Assembly: GCA_013365365.1 (NCBI GenBank)
Contig: JABVXU010000296.1
Span: 1-64,000, forward strand
Reading direction: 5' to 3'
Length of the DNA stretch: 64,000 nucleotides
Source: Cruorifilaria tuberocauda
Lineage: Eukaryota > Nematoda > Chromadorea > Rhabditida > Onchocercidae
Below are positions 23,642 through 38,500 of the stretch, piece after piece (position 1 is the stretch's first letter; the number at the start of each line of letters is the position of its first letter). The translations under genes were made by a program, and so were the position numbers. Below the pieces are notes generated by a model that worked only from the letters and a program-made list of their open reading frames with translations, did no database searches and was not told the DNA's origin.

Positions 23642-26310
23642 ATGGATGAAGTTGGTAAGTACGATACTGTTCTTCTCAGTTTAGCTCAACAAATGGAAGG
23701 TGGCGTACCGCAGCTTTTGGATGTCTTATTCGGGTAATAATTTATCAATTTTTCATTACTAATTTTTTAACAAAAATTATTTTTCAAGCTTTCATAGTTT
23801 TAATTCATGCAGTTTTTGGTGTTTTCAAAAATTACAGCATAATTGATAGTGATAACATGAATAAACACTCAATTCATTTTGTTTAAATTAAAATTTCACT
23901 GTTTTTTTCCTGGAAATTCATTTATTTGCTCTATTACCTATTTTTTTAGTTTTCTCTCACGAAAAACCGATTTTTACACTGGTGCTGATATATCGAAAGC
24001 GAAAGAAATGGTCTTGAAGGCATTTAATAAACATGGTGAATCGGCGAAAAAGGTGAAGCAATCCATGGGATAAATTTAAACCATTGAGTTTGACTAAGAA
24101 ATTTCAACATTAATTTGAATTTTCTGTAAAAATTTTGCTAATTTTAAAGGTTGCCGAAGAAACCAAAAAGAGACGTGCTGAGGAGCAAAAACGTTTGGAA
24201 GAGCGGCGAGCAGCACAGAAAGCAAAAGAGGTATCATCAGTTCGTCTATTTGTTTGAAATAAAGAGCTTATATTGAAAGAACGAGGAGCAGGAAAATTTA
24301 TTTTCCGACGATCTGGAAATGGTTTTATAAACTGGTTGAATCATCAGATGTAGGTAAACTAGTAGTTTTGCTTATTTTCCCGGTGTTTAGGTAAGTAATT
24401 TGAGATATGTGAAGACTTTATTCTGTCTGGAAGAGTATGACGACATAGATTTAGTTGTATAAATTCTGTTATTATGAATTACGTTTTTAAAGGAAGCCGA
24501 AATGAATGAACCAAGAATTCGTGAAATTACGGATGAAGAAGCTGCGGAATTTGAGAGGAATGGTAACGCGAAAACATCATCACCTGAAGGTTTGTATCAA
24601 ATGTCTACCATTTTTTCCGAATTTTATTAAATGAAAGTGAAGTAATTTTTAAATAATTGAAATATTTTGTTCATAAAAAAATGATAGAATTCCTGTTTTT
24701 TATACACTCAAATAATGACCCAAAACGAATAAATATTATAGAAAATGGCAAAAATAAAGATGAAAATGAAGAAGAAGAGGAAGATCCGGAAGACAAAGGA
24801 AAGTTAAAACCAAACGCTGGTAATGGTTGTAATTTAGAGAAATATCAGTGGACCCAAACATTAAGTGAAGTTGAGGTATATATGGTTACTTTTTCAGCTC
24901 AGTTTTAGCAACCCCAATATCAGTAACGTGATTTTCGAGTAAATATTAGAAGTTTTCGTTATAATATATGTATCGCAGCCCAGAGAAAACTTTCAACTTC
25001 AACTTTTTTGTATTATTGACGGAAATTAATAAGATACATCTAGGGAAAAAATAAAAATTAAGAGAAGAAAGCAGTCTTTGTAAGTATTCTATTCTTTTTT
25101 ATAGGTTCGTGTTCCGCTGAAAGTTGGTTTTCCTCTCAAAGCAAAGGATGTTATTGTGGAATTTAGTAAAGAAAAGCTAAAAGTTGGTCTGAAGGTGAGC
25201 CTTTATAATTAAAATCGCATTTCTATATCCTTAACACCTATATATATTCAGACATCTGTGTTCTTAGATTATTGAGGCCATTTTGATTCTTTCTCCTTTT
25301 ACCATTCGGTCCAATCCACCAAAGGTGTAGTTCATTTGTTGATATTCCTTTTGTATCTATGTCCAATGGACTGCATTCACTTGGAATATATCGATATGAG
25401 AATTTGGTCATTCATATCTCTTCTCTCCGAAGAGATTACATATTATATGGAATTTCGAATAATATGGAAATAATGAATTATACTGCAAATCTTTGTTTTC
25501 GATGTATTATTTCTTTTTGTTAGGGTCATGAGCCAATAATCGATGGCTCTCTGCGTGCTGCTATAAAGGTTGAAAACGCAACATGGGTTCTAGAAGATCG
25601 GAAGACTATTGTGCTAACCTTAGAAAAGGTTAGTTTCTCTTATTCATCATATGAAAGATTCATCAACGTATAAATATCTAAATTTTCCAAGATTACAATT
25701 TTAACACGTAAGCATTGCATAACGCGTAGGAGAATAAAGTAACTTTTATTTGGAGCCAAAAATCGCCAGATTAACAAATCAAAAAATTTAGATGAACGGT
25801 ATGGAATGGTGGAATCGGTTGATAACAACGGATCCGGAAATAAACACTAAAAAGGTGCAACCTGAAAACTCGAAGCTTTCTGATCTGGATGGTGAAACAA
25901 GACAAATGGTTGAAAAGGTATATATATATGCATATTTCTAACCAATTGAAATGGATTTTAACTTCGAAAAAATGAAATCCTTTCTGTTCATTGGAAGTTT
26001 TGATTTTAGATGATGTATGATCAAAGGCAGAAAGAGTTGGGATTACCAACATCGGAAGAGAAAAAGAAACGAGATTTGTTGAAAACGTAAGTTTTTTTAT
26101 ATATAAAGAATGTTTATTATGAAGGAAGGTTAACATTTAATGCTCGAAGGTAAGGAAAGATTAGTAAGTTGTAACTTAAAGTTCCAAAAACCGTTCTGGG
26201 AATCTTAAAATTCTCAGTATTCAAGGATGGATTCCTCGAAAAATAAATGTAATTTCAGATTTATGGAACAGCATCCAGAGATGGATTTTTCGCAGGCGAA
26301 GTTTTCATAA
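23642..26310 (+). CDS. nud-1: nuclear distribution protein NudC
   Basis: NudC is an Hsp90-linked cochaperone of the dynein/LIS1 pathway, needed for nuclear migration, spindle function and cytokinesis. Ten exons: 23642-23733, 23950-24052, 24150-24230, 24493-24589, 24742-24875, 25105-25194, 25524-25628, 25792-25917, 26010-26086 and 26259-26310 (957 nt, 318 residues; human 331). The N-terminal NudC domain reads [20 protein letters not shown] and then [14 protein letters not shown] basic coiled coil ([20 protein letters not shown]) and an acidic linker ([12 protein letters not shown]) follow. Next comes the CS/p23 fold ([64 protein letters not shown]). The tail [28 protein letters not shown] ends in DFSQAKFS. 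All introns are GT-AG and phases agree. Confidence 0.96.
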
Positions 26311-27480
26311 ATATAATTTTTTTTATCATGGAAAATGAAATCTAATAAAAAAAACATCTTTGATCCATTTTAATCAATTGATTAGCTCATCAAATTCCCG
26401 GCCTAAATTCTTTCATGAGATTATTCGCGCATATCTAGTAAGCTTTAGTCTGATCGATAATTTGTTAAGATACATAATCAGAAATTACTGGAAATTGATG
26501 TTAAAACCAAATTCTGGCTTTCCTGTTTTTGCGAACTTCTCTTTGCTACGTTTTGCTATGTTTTCGTTTTGCTTTCTCGTTAATTTTACAATGTATATTT
26601 TTTCTGAAACATTTTCAGTGAAAAAATAAAGATACTTTCAAAGAAATTTTCTGCTCGTGACCAGTATTTCTTTCACATGAACCTTGAACTCGAAAGATGT
26701 AGAAAAATGTGCAAATTGCTATGTTAGTGCAAATGTTTTTGCATATACAGGTATACTTAGACATTAAGTGATCTTCGCCTCTAATGTTGAGGCTGGAAAC
26801 CTATTTGTTCATAGGTAAAAGTGAAGAAAAATTCGCAAATAATATCCTTGAGGAACCATAATGCAATGTAAATCAGAGTTCATGCCAACGAATGTGAGTC
26901 ACAACTGATGTGATTTATATCAGATACCGAAGAATAGACTGGAACTGTTGAAATAATATTCTGAACTATGGAAAAGTTTCCATGGCCGCTACAAAATGCA
27001 AGCAATTCCTTACATATTCCAATATAATAGCTCTCTGTAACATGGCATATCACCAGTTCCGCCCAGATATTCGAAAAGTCTCGTTCAAAACCCATATCAA
27101 ACACCTAGATATTCTGTTATCATGAAGTCATATTATGTTATGCTCTGTTTCCATATATGTGGGATTCCATTTTCTTGAGTAAGGAACAATCCTAGTCGAA
27201 GGAGCACTACAATCTTTCCTTTGTATACGTGATCTAATATGATGCACAAAATTGCTAGTTAATATAACTTGATGCTGGCATGGAATTTGCGTTATTTAGC
27301 ACTAAATTGTCCACACAGACTAATTGCTTAGATGTACAAATAGTAATCACGAATGCTTTCATTAATAGTATCTGTTAATTTGTATACCTGAACAAACAAC
27401 AAAAAATTTTATTTGTTAGCAAAAGTGAACAATTTCAATGTGAACTTTTCCAAAAGTAAAGTAAAAAGGTAATACAATTA
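26311..27480. other. intergenic between two converging genes
   Basis: About 1.2 kb between the ends of nud-1 and the L39 gene. It should contain both 3' UTRs. No other gene is supported. A 74-codon minus-strand frame at 26880-27104 begins with a helicase-like phrase but has no further helicase motif (see rejected items). Confidence 0.4.
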
Positions 27481-27879
27481 TTACAACTTCAGCTTTGTTC
27501 GGCGCCAATGTCTTCTTTTTGCATTGTAACGAATCTTACTTCCTGTCTTCATACGAGCCCATTGGGGCAACGGTCTAAAATATGTCGAAGCTGTTAAACA
27601 ATGCAACACTATAGCAGATGAAATGCTTCTTATAAGTCAATTCTCACGGGGAAACATGCTATATTAGAACAGAATTAGTTTAGAAGAGATCACGATGAAT
27701 AAACTTAGATACTACCAAATATAGACTATAAAAACCAACAATGTACAAAAAAAGACTGATTTCAGAATAAAAAAGACTTAATTAACAATTTTATTGGTTG
27801 TAAAATAGTATACGCACCTATTTTGTTTCGCCTTCTTGGCCAGCTTACGTTTGATGATAAATGTTTTATGTGCAGCCAT
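27481..27879 (-). CDS. rpl-39: large-subunit ribosomal protein eL39
   Basis: Smallest protein of the 60S subunit, lining the nascent-peptide exit tunnel. Two exons, 27879-27818 and 27574-27481, make 51 residues, exactly the family length. The N-terminal half reads [20 protein letters not shown] and the second half [20 protein letters not shown] followed by [10 protein letters not shown], matching eukaryotic L39 along the whole length. The intron splits the Arg codon at the usual NRP junction. An acceptor (CTCGTTTCAG) ends 11 bases upstream of the ATG, consistent with SL trans-splicing. The gene is easily missed because both exons are under 100 nt. Confidence 0.97.
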
Positions 27880-29686
27880 CACGTACAAATGCTGAAACGA
27901 GCAACATTTCAATACATTTTACTCACACTTATATAGTAATAAAAACGAATCATCATATCATTAAATACAGTTTCGCTTCTTTTCCTTTCTTCCACTAAAT
28001 GAATAATCTACAAATAGTTAGCAACGATTTTCCAACAATGAAGTGGCGAAAACGTTAAAAGTTAGAAATTGATTGGAACAGAAGCCGTTCGTACTTACAT
28101 TCCACGTACGCCATAAATTACTCTGAAACCAACATATCGGAAGAAAAATAACGTAACGTTCCGACTCATACCCTTACAAGCACACTAAAACGTTCATACT
28201 TCCATAATTACGTCTACCTAAAATATTGATCGCGTGTGCCAACCATTAATAGAATAAGTCAGATATTTACTGGACGGATGCTTCCGTTTCTCGTTGGTGT
28301 ATTTAATTATTTTTTAATTTCTCGAATATTCACTAGACAGTTGCATTTTCACTTCTCATTAGCGTTTTCCTTTTACGTTTAATTTCATATGTAAATTTGC
28401 TATAAGTAAATTTCTGAAAAGCTCTGTACAATTATTCATACATCAGAAAATCTCGACTCACGTTTTTTGCACGAACTAAAATAGTTGGAAAAATTCTTGC
28501 TCTACCGAATTTTTACCAAAGAGATCGGTATTTTCGAATGGTTCGATAAACCATATACTAATGTTCTTTTTGTGTTTACTTTTGTTAAATTATATAGGCA
28601 TATCAGTGTGAAGTATTTGGTAGTACAACGAATGATAATAGAAAAACGTGTGAGATCCTGTTTTCTGAACGTTGAAAATATTGGTAAATAAAACGATTAA
28701 ATCACTGAAATACATCAAAAAAAGAGTGCAATCAATATCATCACTAAAGCATTGCTCTAACTATAAAATTATTATCTGCTATATATCCTGCTCTTTTCAC
28801 GTAATATTCTAATGCTTTGCTCAAAGTATTGGTAAGAAAAATTGGACCACAAAATGTCACAGAAAATTCATTATAAATTCCTCGTAAACTGCTTGCATAT
28901 GCAAAAATACAATCCCTTATTTTCTATCATGAAATTTTTTTTTCACAACCAATGCAAGTCTAGAAGACTTAACTTTAGCAAGTCTTTAATATCTTTGTTT
29001 AGACAAATCTTTTATAGAATTAAAAAACAATTTTTCTCTATTAATTACACAATTATAGTTAATACACAATTAGTAGTATTGCCTATAACATTTATAATTG
29101 CTTTTCATCATAACTAATCACTATGATAAGTAATAAGCCATTATTCTTGCGTATCATTTCGTCCAATTTTTTTTTTTTGATTAAATACTTTTTAGATAAC
29201 ATTTAAACTTCCTTATATAATTAAATTCAATATTATTAATGCAAATGAAATTAGCTTTATTATGAACCAGAGTAAAGAGAAATAAACCAAGTACACAATC
29301 GATTTGTTCTTTAAGCCAATTCAGTTTTTCCGGTAGGAATTATATATGAAGTTAAACATAGTATGGTTTAAATTTATGCAAGACTTAGCCAATATCTTAT
29401 GCATTTTTACTATGCTTCCTTATAACTATCAATTTTCTGCTGAATTTGAGATTCTTAATTCAGTATTTTGAATTTAACCAAAATTTTCTTATCTGAAATT
29501 TTTTAAAATCTCAATTAAACATTTCCAAAATGTTACTCCGATGCCGTGATATTGAGATTTGGATAAAGCTTAATTGTAAGCAACAGGTATACTTGTCTTT
29601 TCTAAAATATTTTTTTCAGAGATAATATGAATAATGAATGAATAGTATGTGAAATCAGTAAAGAAAAAAAAGAACTATTTGAAAGA
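27880..29686. other. divergent promoter region between rpl-39 and aps-3
   Basis: About 1.8 kb without a supported coding region. A possible 24-nt minus-strand exon at 28099-28122 has a consensus acceptor (GGTTTCAG) and donor (GTAAGTACG) but no clear partner. On the plus strand an acceptor of the form ATATTTTTTTCAG ends at 29619, 67 bases before the aps-3 ATG, and is a likely trans-splice site. Confidence 0.4.
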
Positions 29687-31575
29687 ATGATTAAAGCAAT
29701 TTTGGTATTCAATAATCATGGGAAGCCACGTTTGTTGAAATTTTACGTCCATTATGTAAGTTAAAATATTTTAACATCAAATATATTTCGGATTATTCAA
29801 TATACATGGATACATAGGATAAATGTCACATATCAGTAACATTAATATTGAAATTGAATTCTGCCATTCCTCACTTCTTCCTTATGACGATAAGTAATGG
29901 TACCATCGGTCTTGCTTAAATACAAGAACCTTATGTTAAATATGATTAGTTTCATTAAATATGAGTCAAATGTGAGGATTGAAATGTGTTTAATCATCTG
30001 ATTGAAAAGTATTAAAAGAATAGTGACATCTTTGTCGATAATTTAGCGGGACTTTTTGTATTTATTGATAATATGAGATTTTATGAAATTAATCACTGTG
30101 TAAAATTCTGCGTTCTTTATAACTATCAGACAATTAATATTACGTTTTATATTACCTCATAGTAAATTGATCACCGATAAGGGAGTGATTGAAGTTATGG
30201 TATTTTATCGCGAAAAGTTTTGCAGTTAAAATTCTGTAAATTATAGCATTTGGTTTTTATGAAGTAATATACTCAATAGTGATTCGGATAAAATTTTTCA
30301 AACAGTAAATTAAAATTAATGTAATCCATGTAACATAGTCGAAGTATTTGTTTAAATTTGCAGCCCGAAGAAGAGCAACAGCACATTATACGTGAAACAT
30401 TCCAGTTGGTTTCAAAACGAGATGATAATGTTTGTAATTTCTTGGAAGGTGGCTCATTAATCGGTGGATCTGATTATAAATTAATATATCGACACTATGC
30501 AACGCTATATTTCGTATTTTGTGTTGATTCATCGGAAAGTGAACTTGGCATTCTGGACCTGATACAGGTTAAATCTGTTATATTGATAATAATATGCTTT
30601 TTTGCTCTGATTAATGGAAATAATTATAAATTAAGTAATACTGAATCATGACATAATCTAGGCTGTTAACATGGACACAGAATTTCTTCTTTTACCTATA
30701 CAGATAATAAGGAGTATAGTGTATTTTGTGATGCCTTTTAAATCGCTAACGACGAATTCAAGCTAGGAAGCAAAGAATACATGAACATGAATTAATATAA
30801 AAAAAGAATCTTTTATGGGTGTCTAATATGAAAACTTCTTTTTCCATTCCGTTATCATATCCCTGAGCGTTATTGATTAATGAAGCGCTAGTAAGAAAAG
30901 TATTTTCTGCAGGTATTTGTTGAAACATTGGATCGATGTTTCGAGAATGTTTGTGAACTGGATCTGATCTTTCATGTTAATAAAGTACGTTTTCGTCAGA
31001 TTTTTTATTAAGATGACGAGGTACAGTTATTGAATTATCAAATTCTGTTCATTACAATTATTGAATTTATGAAATTCTGTTCATTTCGATGGTTTATACA
31101 TTGTTTGTTTCATTTCGCATAAAATTATAGGTGCATCATATACTTGATGAATTAGTTATGGGTGGAATGGTGCTAGAAACAAATATGAACGAAATTCTTT
31201 TACGAATACAAGAGCAGGAAAAAATGGAAAAAGAGGAGGTTTACAATTGTTATTTTTATATGTTTTAGCGAAAATTCGAAAACCAGAATCCAGTATGCTT
31301 TATGTTCAAAGTATCGGAAAAAAGTGTAGACGAATAGAGACTATTAGTTTCTAAGAAAGTTAATTAGCTATCATTTTCAATTAAATTGCAAATACTCGTT
31401 ATTTATAAGGAGATTCGATTCACGATCAGGAATTTCATAAGCAGTTTTCTAGGCCGGAATCGCAGCGGCTCCAGCTCGTGCTGTTAGTGCTGTGAAAAGT
31501 ATGAATATATCGCAGCATATCAAGGACTTCAAGCTTGCCGATATCAATTTATCGAACATAAAAAAGCCATTCTGA
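29687..31575 (+). CDS. aps-3: AP-3 adaptor complex sigma subunit
   Basis: Small sigma subunit of the AP-3 clathrin-associated adaptor, which sorts cargo from endosomes to lysosomes and lysosome-related organelles. Five exons: 29687-29755, 30364-30567, 30913-30984, 31131-31238 and 31453-31575 (576 nt, 191 residues; human AP3S1 193). Exon 1 encodes MIKAILVFNNHGKPRLLKFY. Exon 2 has RETFQLVSKRDDNVCNFLEG, then GSLIGGSDYKLIYRHYATLY and FCVDSSESELGILDLIQ. Exon 3 is VFVETLDRCFENVCELDLIF. Exon 4 starts VHHILDELVMGGMVLETNMN. Exon 5 carries AGIAAAPARAVSAVKSMN and a lineage-specific tail ending IKKPF. All but the tail is close to human. A decayed copy of part of exon 5 lies about 10 kb downstream at 41948-42020. 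Confidence 0.97.
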
Positions 31576-32559
31576 TAAGTATATTATACTTTGCTATCCT
31601 GATGTATAACACTTAACAGAGCTAGGTATTGGTATTTCATAGGTAATAAATGTGTAACGATTTGTCATGTGTGCCCTTGTGATATTAAATTTTTATTCAA
31701 AATGATGTTCTCATTTTCTCGTACTTCTCCTTTTCTTTTCGAAATGACATTATCAAAATTTCTGTTTCTGTTCCTTATGCCCAATTCTTTTTGGAAGACG
31801 GTGACTAAATTTGAGAAAATTTCCATGTGCAGCAGTTGAGCTTGATTCATTTTTTTTAATTTGTTGATAAATTGTATAATTACAAATCAGACTGAGGTAC
31901 ATTTCGAATTTTTTCAAGTAGCAGTTGATTAAAATTTCAAGTCTTTAAATTCATGAAGTGATTGATCATTCTTCAATTTACTTTTTTATGTATCCATATC
32001 ACTTCCAAACGTTGTGAAGTACTGTGATAAATCATTCGTTTTTATTCAGCACGTTTGTTTTACATCATAGACTGTCCAAAAATCTCGAGAAATTTGCTTT
32101 TTTTTATCGGATTTAAATATGTTTGAGGAATTAATTTAGCTCTGTTTGCTCAGGCATTGAGGAGGGAAAATATTTCGAACATCGATAAGCAGACATTCTA
32201 CCTGTTTCATTCATAATTAATCCTAGAGAGGTATTGTTTTTGAGGCAATTTTTATGAATCCGAATTTTTCTTATGGAAGATAGTAGTGACCAGTGTGGGA
32301 ATCGAAATATCAAAATATTTGCCTAAATAATTATTTTCTTATCTCAGATTAAAAATTCATATTTTACTTTTGGGATAGTAGCGAATATTTAAGGCTAATC
32401 ATCATAATCCATTAAATTCAAAATACATATGTTCATTTTAAAGAAAATTTTACATTATCAGTATGAATTTTTCAGAATTTTTAAGAAAGTTATTTTCAAT
32501 TATTGACTTTAAAATATGAGAACGGAAGTTAATCAAAGTATTTTCAAGAATTTCGGTCC
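31576..32559. other. intergenic, aps-3 3' end to propeller-gene promoter
   Basis: About 1 kb with no supported gene. It holds the aps-3 3' UTR and the promoter of the downstream propeller gene. A TATTTTCAAG acceptor-like sequence lies shortly before the ATG at 32560. Confidence 0.35.
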
Positions 32560-35500
32560 ATGCATTTATCGAACATTATTCCCTTTTTTCTCTTGATTGA
32601 AACAATAACTTTTGCGGTACTTCATTTTCCGGGTGAGCGTCATCTCAGCAATATTCGTCAGCTAACATTTGGTGGACAAAATGCTGAAGGATATTTTAGG
32701 TTAGCCTATTTCATTCATCACATGATTCACTAAATGCTTGGTATCTATTTATTATGAAAATTTTATGACCGCTTATGTCTTCTCATTACTGTCTATCCGA
32801 TAAGGATAATAAAATTATTACTAATAAAATTTATCTTTTTTTTTCATTCATATATTCATCTTTTTTTTTGAAAATTTATATTATTACACAACTATTTTAA
32901 GTTTTGATGGGAATTGGCTAACATTTCAAGCAGCTGGCATTCCGGAATATGGCACATCTTGCGATCAGGTATTACTTTTAAATTTGATCACGTTTTACTC
33001 GTTTCTAATTTCAATCCTACCATTAGCTTTCTATAATAAATTCTCATGATTCAGTAAAGATTTATTAAATAGACTAAAACTGTTAGGGAAAAACAAATGC
33101 CTTTTTCAACTCATTTTTTCACCAAATTATTGGTAGCATAATTTTTAATGGAATTACAGATTTATAAAATTGATTTAACTGTGTCACCGAAAAAACAATT
33201 TCCACAAAGAATGAGCACAGGTGAAATTTGCTTTTTATGAGAGCTAATTCCCGAATTTCATTTATTTGACTAATATTACTAATATTTACTTTATTTTTAG
33301 GTCAAAATTTGCTCCATTTTTCATTCATCAAAAAATTTTAGTATAAAATTTTGTATTTCAGGTATCGGAGCTTGTACTTGTTCCTACTTTTATCCAGACA
33401 ATCGTTATATGATCTATGCAGGAACATTCCAACATGCAAATTTTACTTCATCAATTAATATTGAAAGTTGCCCGACGAAAATGTGTCAAACTCAGCGTGC
33501 TAAAACCGATCCACATTTAAGACATTTGTGTAAGCAATTTTTTATTTTACGTATTTTGCATATCAAATATTCAGAAATCTTAAACTTTTCGACCTAAAGC
33601 TTACTGATATCTTTCATTAACTTTCAAATTTCATAACTTATATTTAATTCTTTAATTTATTTCAATTCTCATATTTTAATCGTCGTGTTATTTTCAATAT
33701 ATTTATATCAAAGTATTTTAATATTATATTCTTTTGCTACATAATATTTTTTTCACTAGGCTGACTAAAAGTTCTTAGAACGAAGTGTAAAATCAGAATT
33801 TTAAACTAAAAATTACGAATTGATTTAAAAAGAATTAGAATGAAAACACAAATTATGAATATTATCAAGTTAAGTACAAGTATAATATAAGCAAAATTAA
33901 TGGTTTAGGTTGAAACTTTGAAATAACTATTTTGTTAAAATATCGCCGACGTTTCTCTCTACTTCGTACAAATACTGACGTAATAAATGATTTTGAATTT
34001 TAAGATGATATACATAATTGATTATATGATAAGGCAATACAAGTTGCCAAAATAACAAACCAAAATAAGACTTATTTTTATAGGTAATACAAGTTACACG
34101 TGGGATCTATTCCCGGAATACGACATTTTTAAGGTTTTTCCGAAAACTTTCAAGTATGAGGATATAAAATTTTTGTTCCTTATGATGAAAATTTTTTTGT
34201 AATAAAATTTTAAGAAAATTTTTTTTAATAAAATCTGAAAATTTCCGCCAACTACGAAACACGAAATTCAATATATTAATTACTCAAGATTACAGATAAA
34301 CGAATTTGGTACAGTTATAAGTCGTTTGACCAATACAGCAGGGTACGATGCAGAAGGAGCCGTTTCACCGGATGGTCAAAAAATCGTATTTACCTCACTA
34401 AGAAGTGGTGATCCGGAAATTTGGATTATGAATTCGGATGGAACAGAACCAAAACAGGTTTATTATTATCGTCTGTCATTGCTCCATGAGAATCGACTTC
34501 TGTTTCAATTTGCTGAATTCCTGATTAAATGGATAATTGCAGGCATTATTCCTTCATTATTACTCATTGCGAAAATAAATTTTAGTTTTTTAAAATTATT
34601 ACTTATTTTTTTTATTGCAATATTGTAAAAATTCTAATATGCAATTTATTTCAGTTAACAAATGAACTTGGTTATGATGGTGGTCCATTTTTCAGTCCGG
34701 ATGGATCAAAAATTGTTTTTCGTGCATCAAGACCGAATACCAGTGATGAAATTCGAATATACAAGAATTTGCTCTCGTGTGTTAAACTTCTCGTTCTGTC
34801 TTAATTGTTCATAAAAATAGAATTAAAAACATATTATCCTTTAATTATGGTGTCGTTTTCATTATAAATTACACGCTTGATTCTTTTCGGCTTATATCAT
34901 TCTTTAATGATTTAATGATAAATGCCAAAATAGGATTAAACACTAACTTTTTAATGAAAATTCATTTTTTATTACAAATTATTATTTATTTTATTTCGTC
35001 CGATTTATTTATTTTTAAATTAATTCCACATTTTTTTCAGCTATAATTTGGTATCACCGCTTGAAATGGAACTTTATACAATTAATATTGATGGTAGTGG
35101 CTTAAGAAAGGTTACATCTCTTGGTGGTTCCAACTGGGCTCCATTTTATATGTCAGATAATCGTCACATTATCTTCAGTTCAAATTTCAATGAAACTGGT
35201 GGACATTTTGGAGCATTTAATTTGTATATAACTAATGAAGCAGGTGGAAATGTTGAACGGGTAGAAATTTCCGTACATAGTTTTCTGTGGTATTAATAAA
35301 AAATACCTAGAAATTTAGGACAAAATATTTCCTGGTGATGTTCGATTATTATTATCACAGAAAATTTACTGACAGCATATTCGAGAATTTTGCTCTGAAA
35401 TTTTTTAAAAAATTCAACAAACTATCTTTGAAATACTTGGTGAATACTCCAGATATTGATTATTAGATCTAATTTTATAACAGATAACTTTCAATGAAGG

Positions 35501-38500
35501 TGGATTTGATGCTTTTCCGATGTTTGACCGAACTGGCCAACGCTTAGTTTGGGGCAGTAGTCGAAATGGACGAAGCCGAAGTGAATTAAATCTTTTCATC
35601 GCTGATTGGCACGATACTTACGCAATGGAAATTAAAAATCAGATAAAGGTGTTAGCACTTCTTATTTCGGACAAATGCATACAGAGATAATGATTGAAGT
35701 AATTTGAAAGTATCTAAATAATTTGCACATAAAATATATGTTTCCAACCTTCCCGGAATATTATTCAAAAAAAACATAAAAATGAAATAAATAATTCATC
35801 AAATTCTCATTAAAAAATATTTCACTAAATTCTCATAATTCAATTTAATTTTCTTTGCTGAAATATTTCGTGGTAAGAATTAAGAATAGATTAAAACAAC
35901 TGAAGGAGCAATTTACTGAGACTAATTAGAATTAATATTTTGTCCACTAATTTTCATTAACCTTATTTATCAATCCAGTAAGTTGGTGATTGTTATTTGT
36001 TTCAGCATGTTTTTTACTGTATCATCGTTTTTTTAGGACAAAAATTTCTCTTTTTCCAATTCTACGGTGATAGAAAAAAATTGTCCAAAGAAGATTGAAC
36101 AACTCACCAAAGATGATATTAATATGGCAGGTTCTTTCAGGTAAAGTTGTACTCATCTTACAATATCAAGGCCTGGTTAAATCATCTGCAATTAAACCTT
36201 TTTTTCATATATACATATCTAATGCTGAAACAGCTTTTTCAAAAACACTGTTTAATCTGTGGAACAATATGATAATTCAAGATGCATTTCATGAAGGAGT
36301 AACTATAAAGGCAATGATAATTTTTTTAAGTAGATTCTTAATCTCAAAGATTACAATATTTAATTTGTGGAAATTTTATAGTCTTGTAACTAATTTTGTT
36401 TTATAGTTTTGACGATAAACGAATAATTTATGGAGGATATGGTACTCATCTTTATGACACTACCTGTGAGCAGGTTTTTTTTTCGATTTTATTAAACAGG
36501 ATTTTAATTTGATTATTTTTTTTCTATTATTATGATTCCTCGTAAACCATCAGGCATCATTTCATTTAGGTATTCGATTTAGACCTTACAATCGAATCGC
36601 GAAGAATCCGACGTTTGAGCACAGGTAATTCTTTTGTTAAAATTTTGCGTAATTTCTAATCATTTCTGATCTTCATTTTAATGTCGGTAGTTTTATAATT
36701 CATTATAAGTATATTTTTCTGAAAAAAAAGAATAACAGTAAATGTTTTAGGTATTGGTGCTACCCGTTCACCGATATATTCATCTAATAATAACACTATA
36801 ATATATGCTAGTAATATTCTTACTGCTGATCGTTCCATCTTAAACAGTTGTCCACGTCGAGCATGTGACGACACAAGACAATCATGGATCAAAGAAATTT
36901 GTAAATTTTTCAATTTTGATTTTCCACATGTTTATATTCGACATTAGGAATGAATTACTTTACTTTTTACCTGTTTTATTTACTATCTATTTACTCTTAT
37001 TTGCGATTTAATTCTTTAATTTATCATATACTATACAATTTCCCATACTCTATTATTGCTTCATCGTTATCGGCATTTAACAAAAAGAACAAAATGTTAA
37101 AACGTATTTTTTTGACTAGAAATACAAATTTTCTAAATATTATTAAAAATTTCTTAATGTAAGATATATTTCTGGAATTCTTGTCCGTTTTACTCTTATT
37201 CTTCATATTTTTTCTACTAATACGTTTTCGTTAATTACGCATACTTTTCCAGGTGAACAATCACATATCCTGGATTTATATCCGGATTTTGAACTGATAA
37301 AATTGAACAAATACGGCAATTTTATTGAGCGTCTAACAAATACATCTGGTTATTTAGCATTTATTACATAGATTGAATGCTTTTTGTTTTTCATCTTCAC
37401 AAATTTTTCACTTCTGAATTTTCGTTATGGATTATGTTGTATTATAACTTTTAGACAATCAAATGATATAGTGTGATATGGAAAACTCATTTTTGAAAAG
37501 TATAGCTGTGTTAAAACAGTTATATTTGTCAGTGTCTCAATTAATGAAACACCGCTTATCAAAACATATTTTTTATGTTTTATGTTTAAAGAAATAAGAT
37601 TTTGTAAGAATCGAAAATACATTTATTGATTATTTAGTTATGTAATCAGTTTACGACATAATTATACGTTATTATTCTTATGAAACGTATAATTACGTAA
37701 TTATAGATGATATAAAAGGAGGTATGTTAATGTCATTGATGAATTCCAAAGAGTAAGATAAATTAACCGAGCACATGGGTTTTAGGTTATGATGGTGAAG
37801 CAAGTATATCTTCAGACGGAAGATATATTGTCTTTACCTCAAGAAGGAATGGTGACCCTGATTTGTGGACAATGGACATAGATGGAAAAAATGCTAAACA
37901 GGTTTGGTTTTAGTTCTATCGATTTGTCCGAATAATATGGGACTGATTTTAGGGTTACTTTCCAGTACAACGAGAACAGATTTTTCAATATTGCTGGAAA
38001 TAGAAAATTTCATCAATAAATAAAGCGCAAGATATATTTGATTTGAAATGGTTCAGTTTTTACGATAAGACGTCGCCGGAAAAACAAATGCATATTCTTA
38101 AAGAAACGACTTCGCTAATTCTTAGCACTTAGGAGAATTTTGATTTAAAAATTGTGTTCCGGAAAAATATCCAGTTACTGTACTTATTTCTTGTTTCTCT
38201 TTGCAGATGACAAAAGTTATCGGTTATGAGGGTAGTGCGAAATTAAGTCCCGATGGACGATTTATCGTTTTTCACGCTTCGCGTCCAACATCATCCATTC
38301 AGCTTATCAAATATTACTGGTTATTGTGGCAGTAAGTTTCATTCTTTTGTTATCCCGATGATTATTAGTATTTTTTTTCATTATAAATATGCAATTTTTA
38401 TATTTGTAGCAATAAATGTTACTTTTTGATTTTACTGTAATTTTGATTAGTTTAAAATTCATTCATTCGGTGTAATTTTGCAGATATAATGCTGTTGAAT

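Noticed and set aside
26880..27104. Minus-strand 74-codon frame starting MFDMGFERDF, like the region after a DEAD-box motif
   Set aside because: No DEAD, SAT or other helicase motif follows, the upstream bases do not encode DEADR, and there is no matching exon nearby. A 10-residue resemblance can be chance.
28099..28122. 24-nt minus-strand exon with consensus splice sites upstream of rpl-39
   Set aside because: Its ATG would not be in frame with L39, and the L39 start has its own acceptor. At most an untranslated leader exon.
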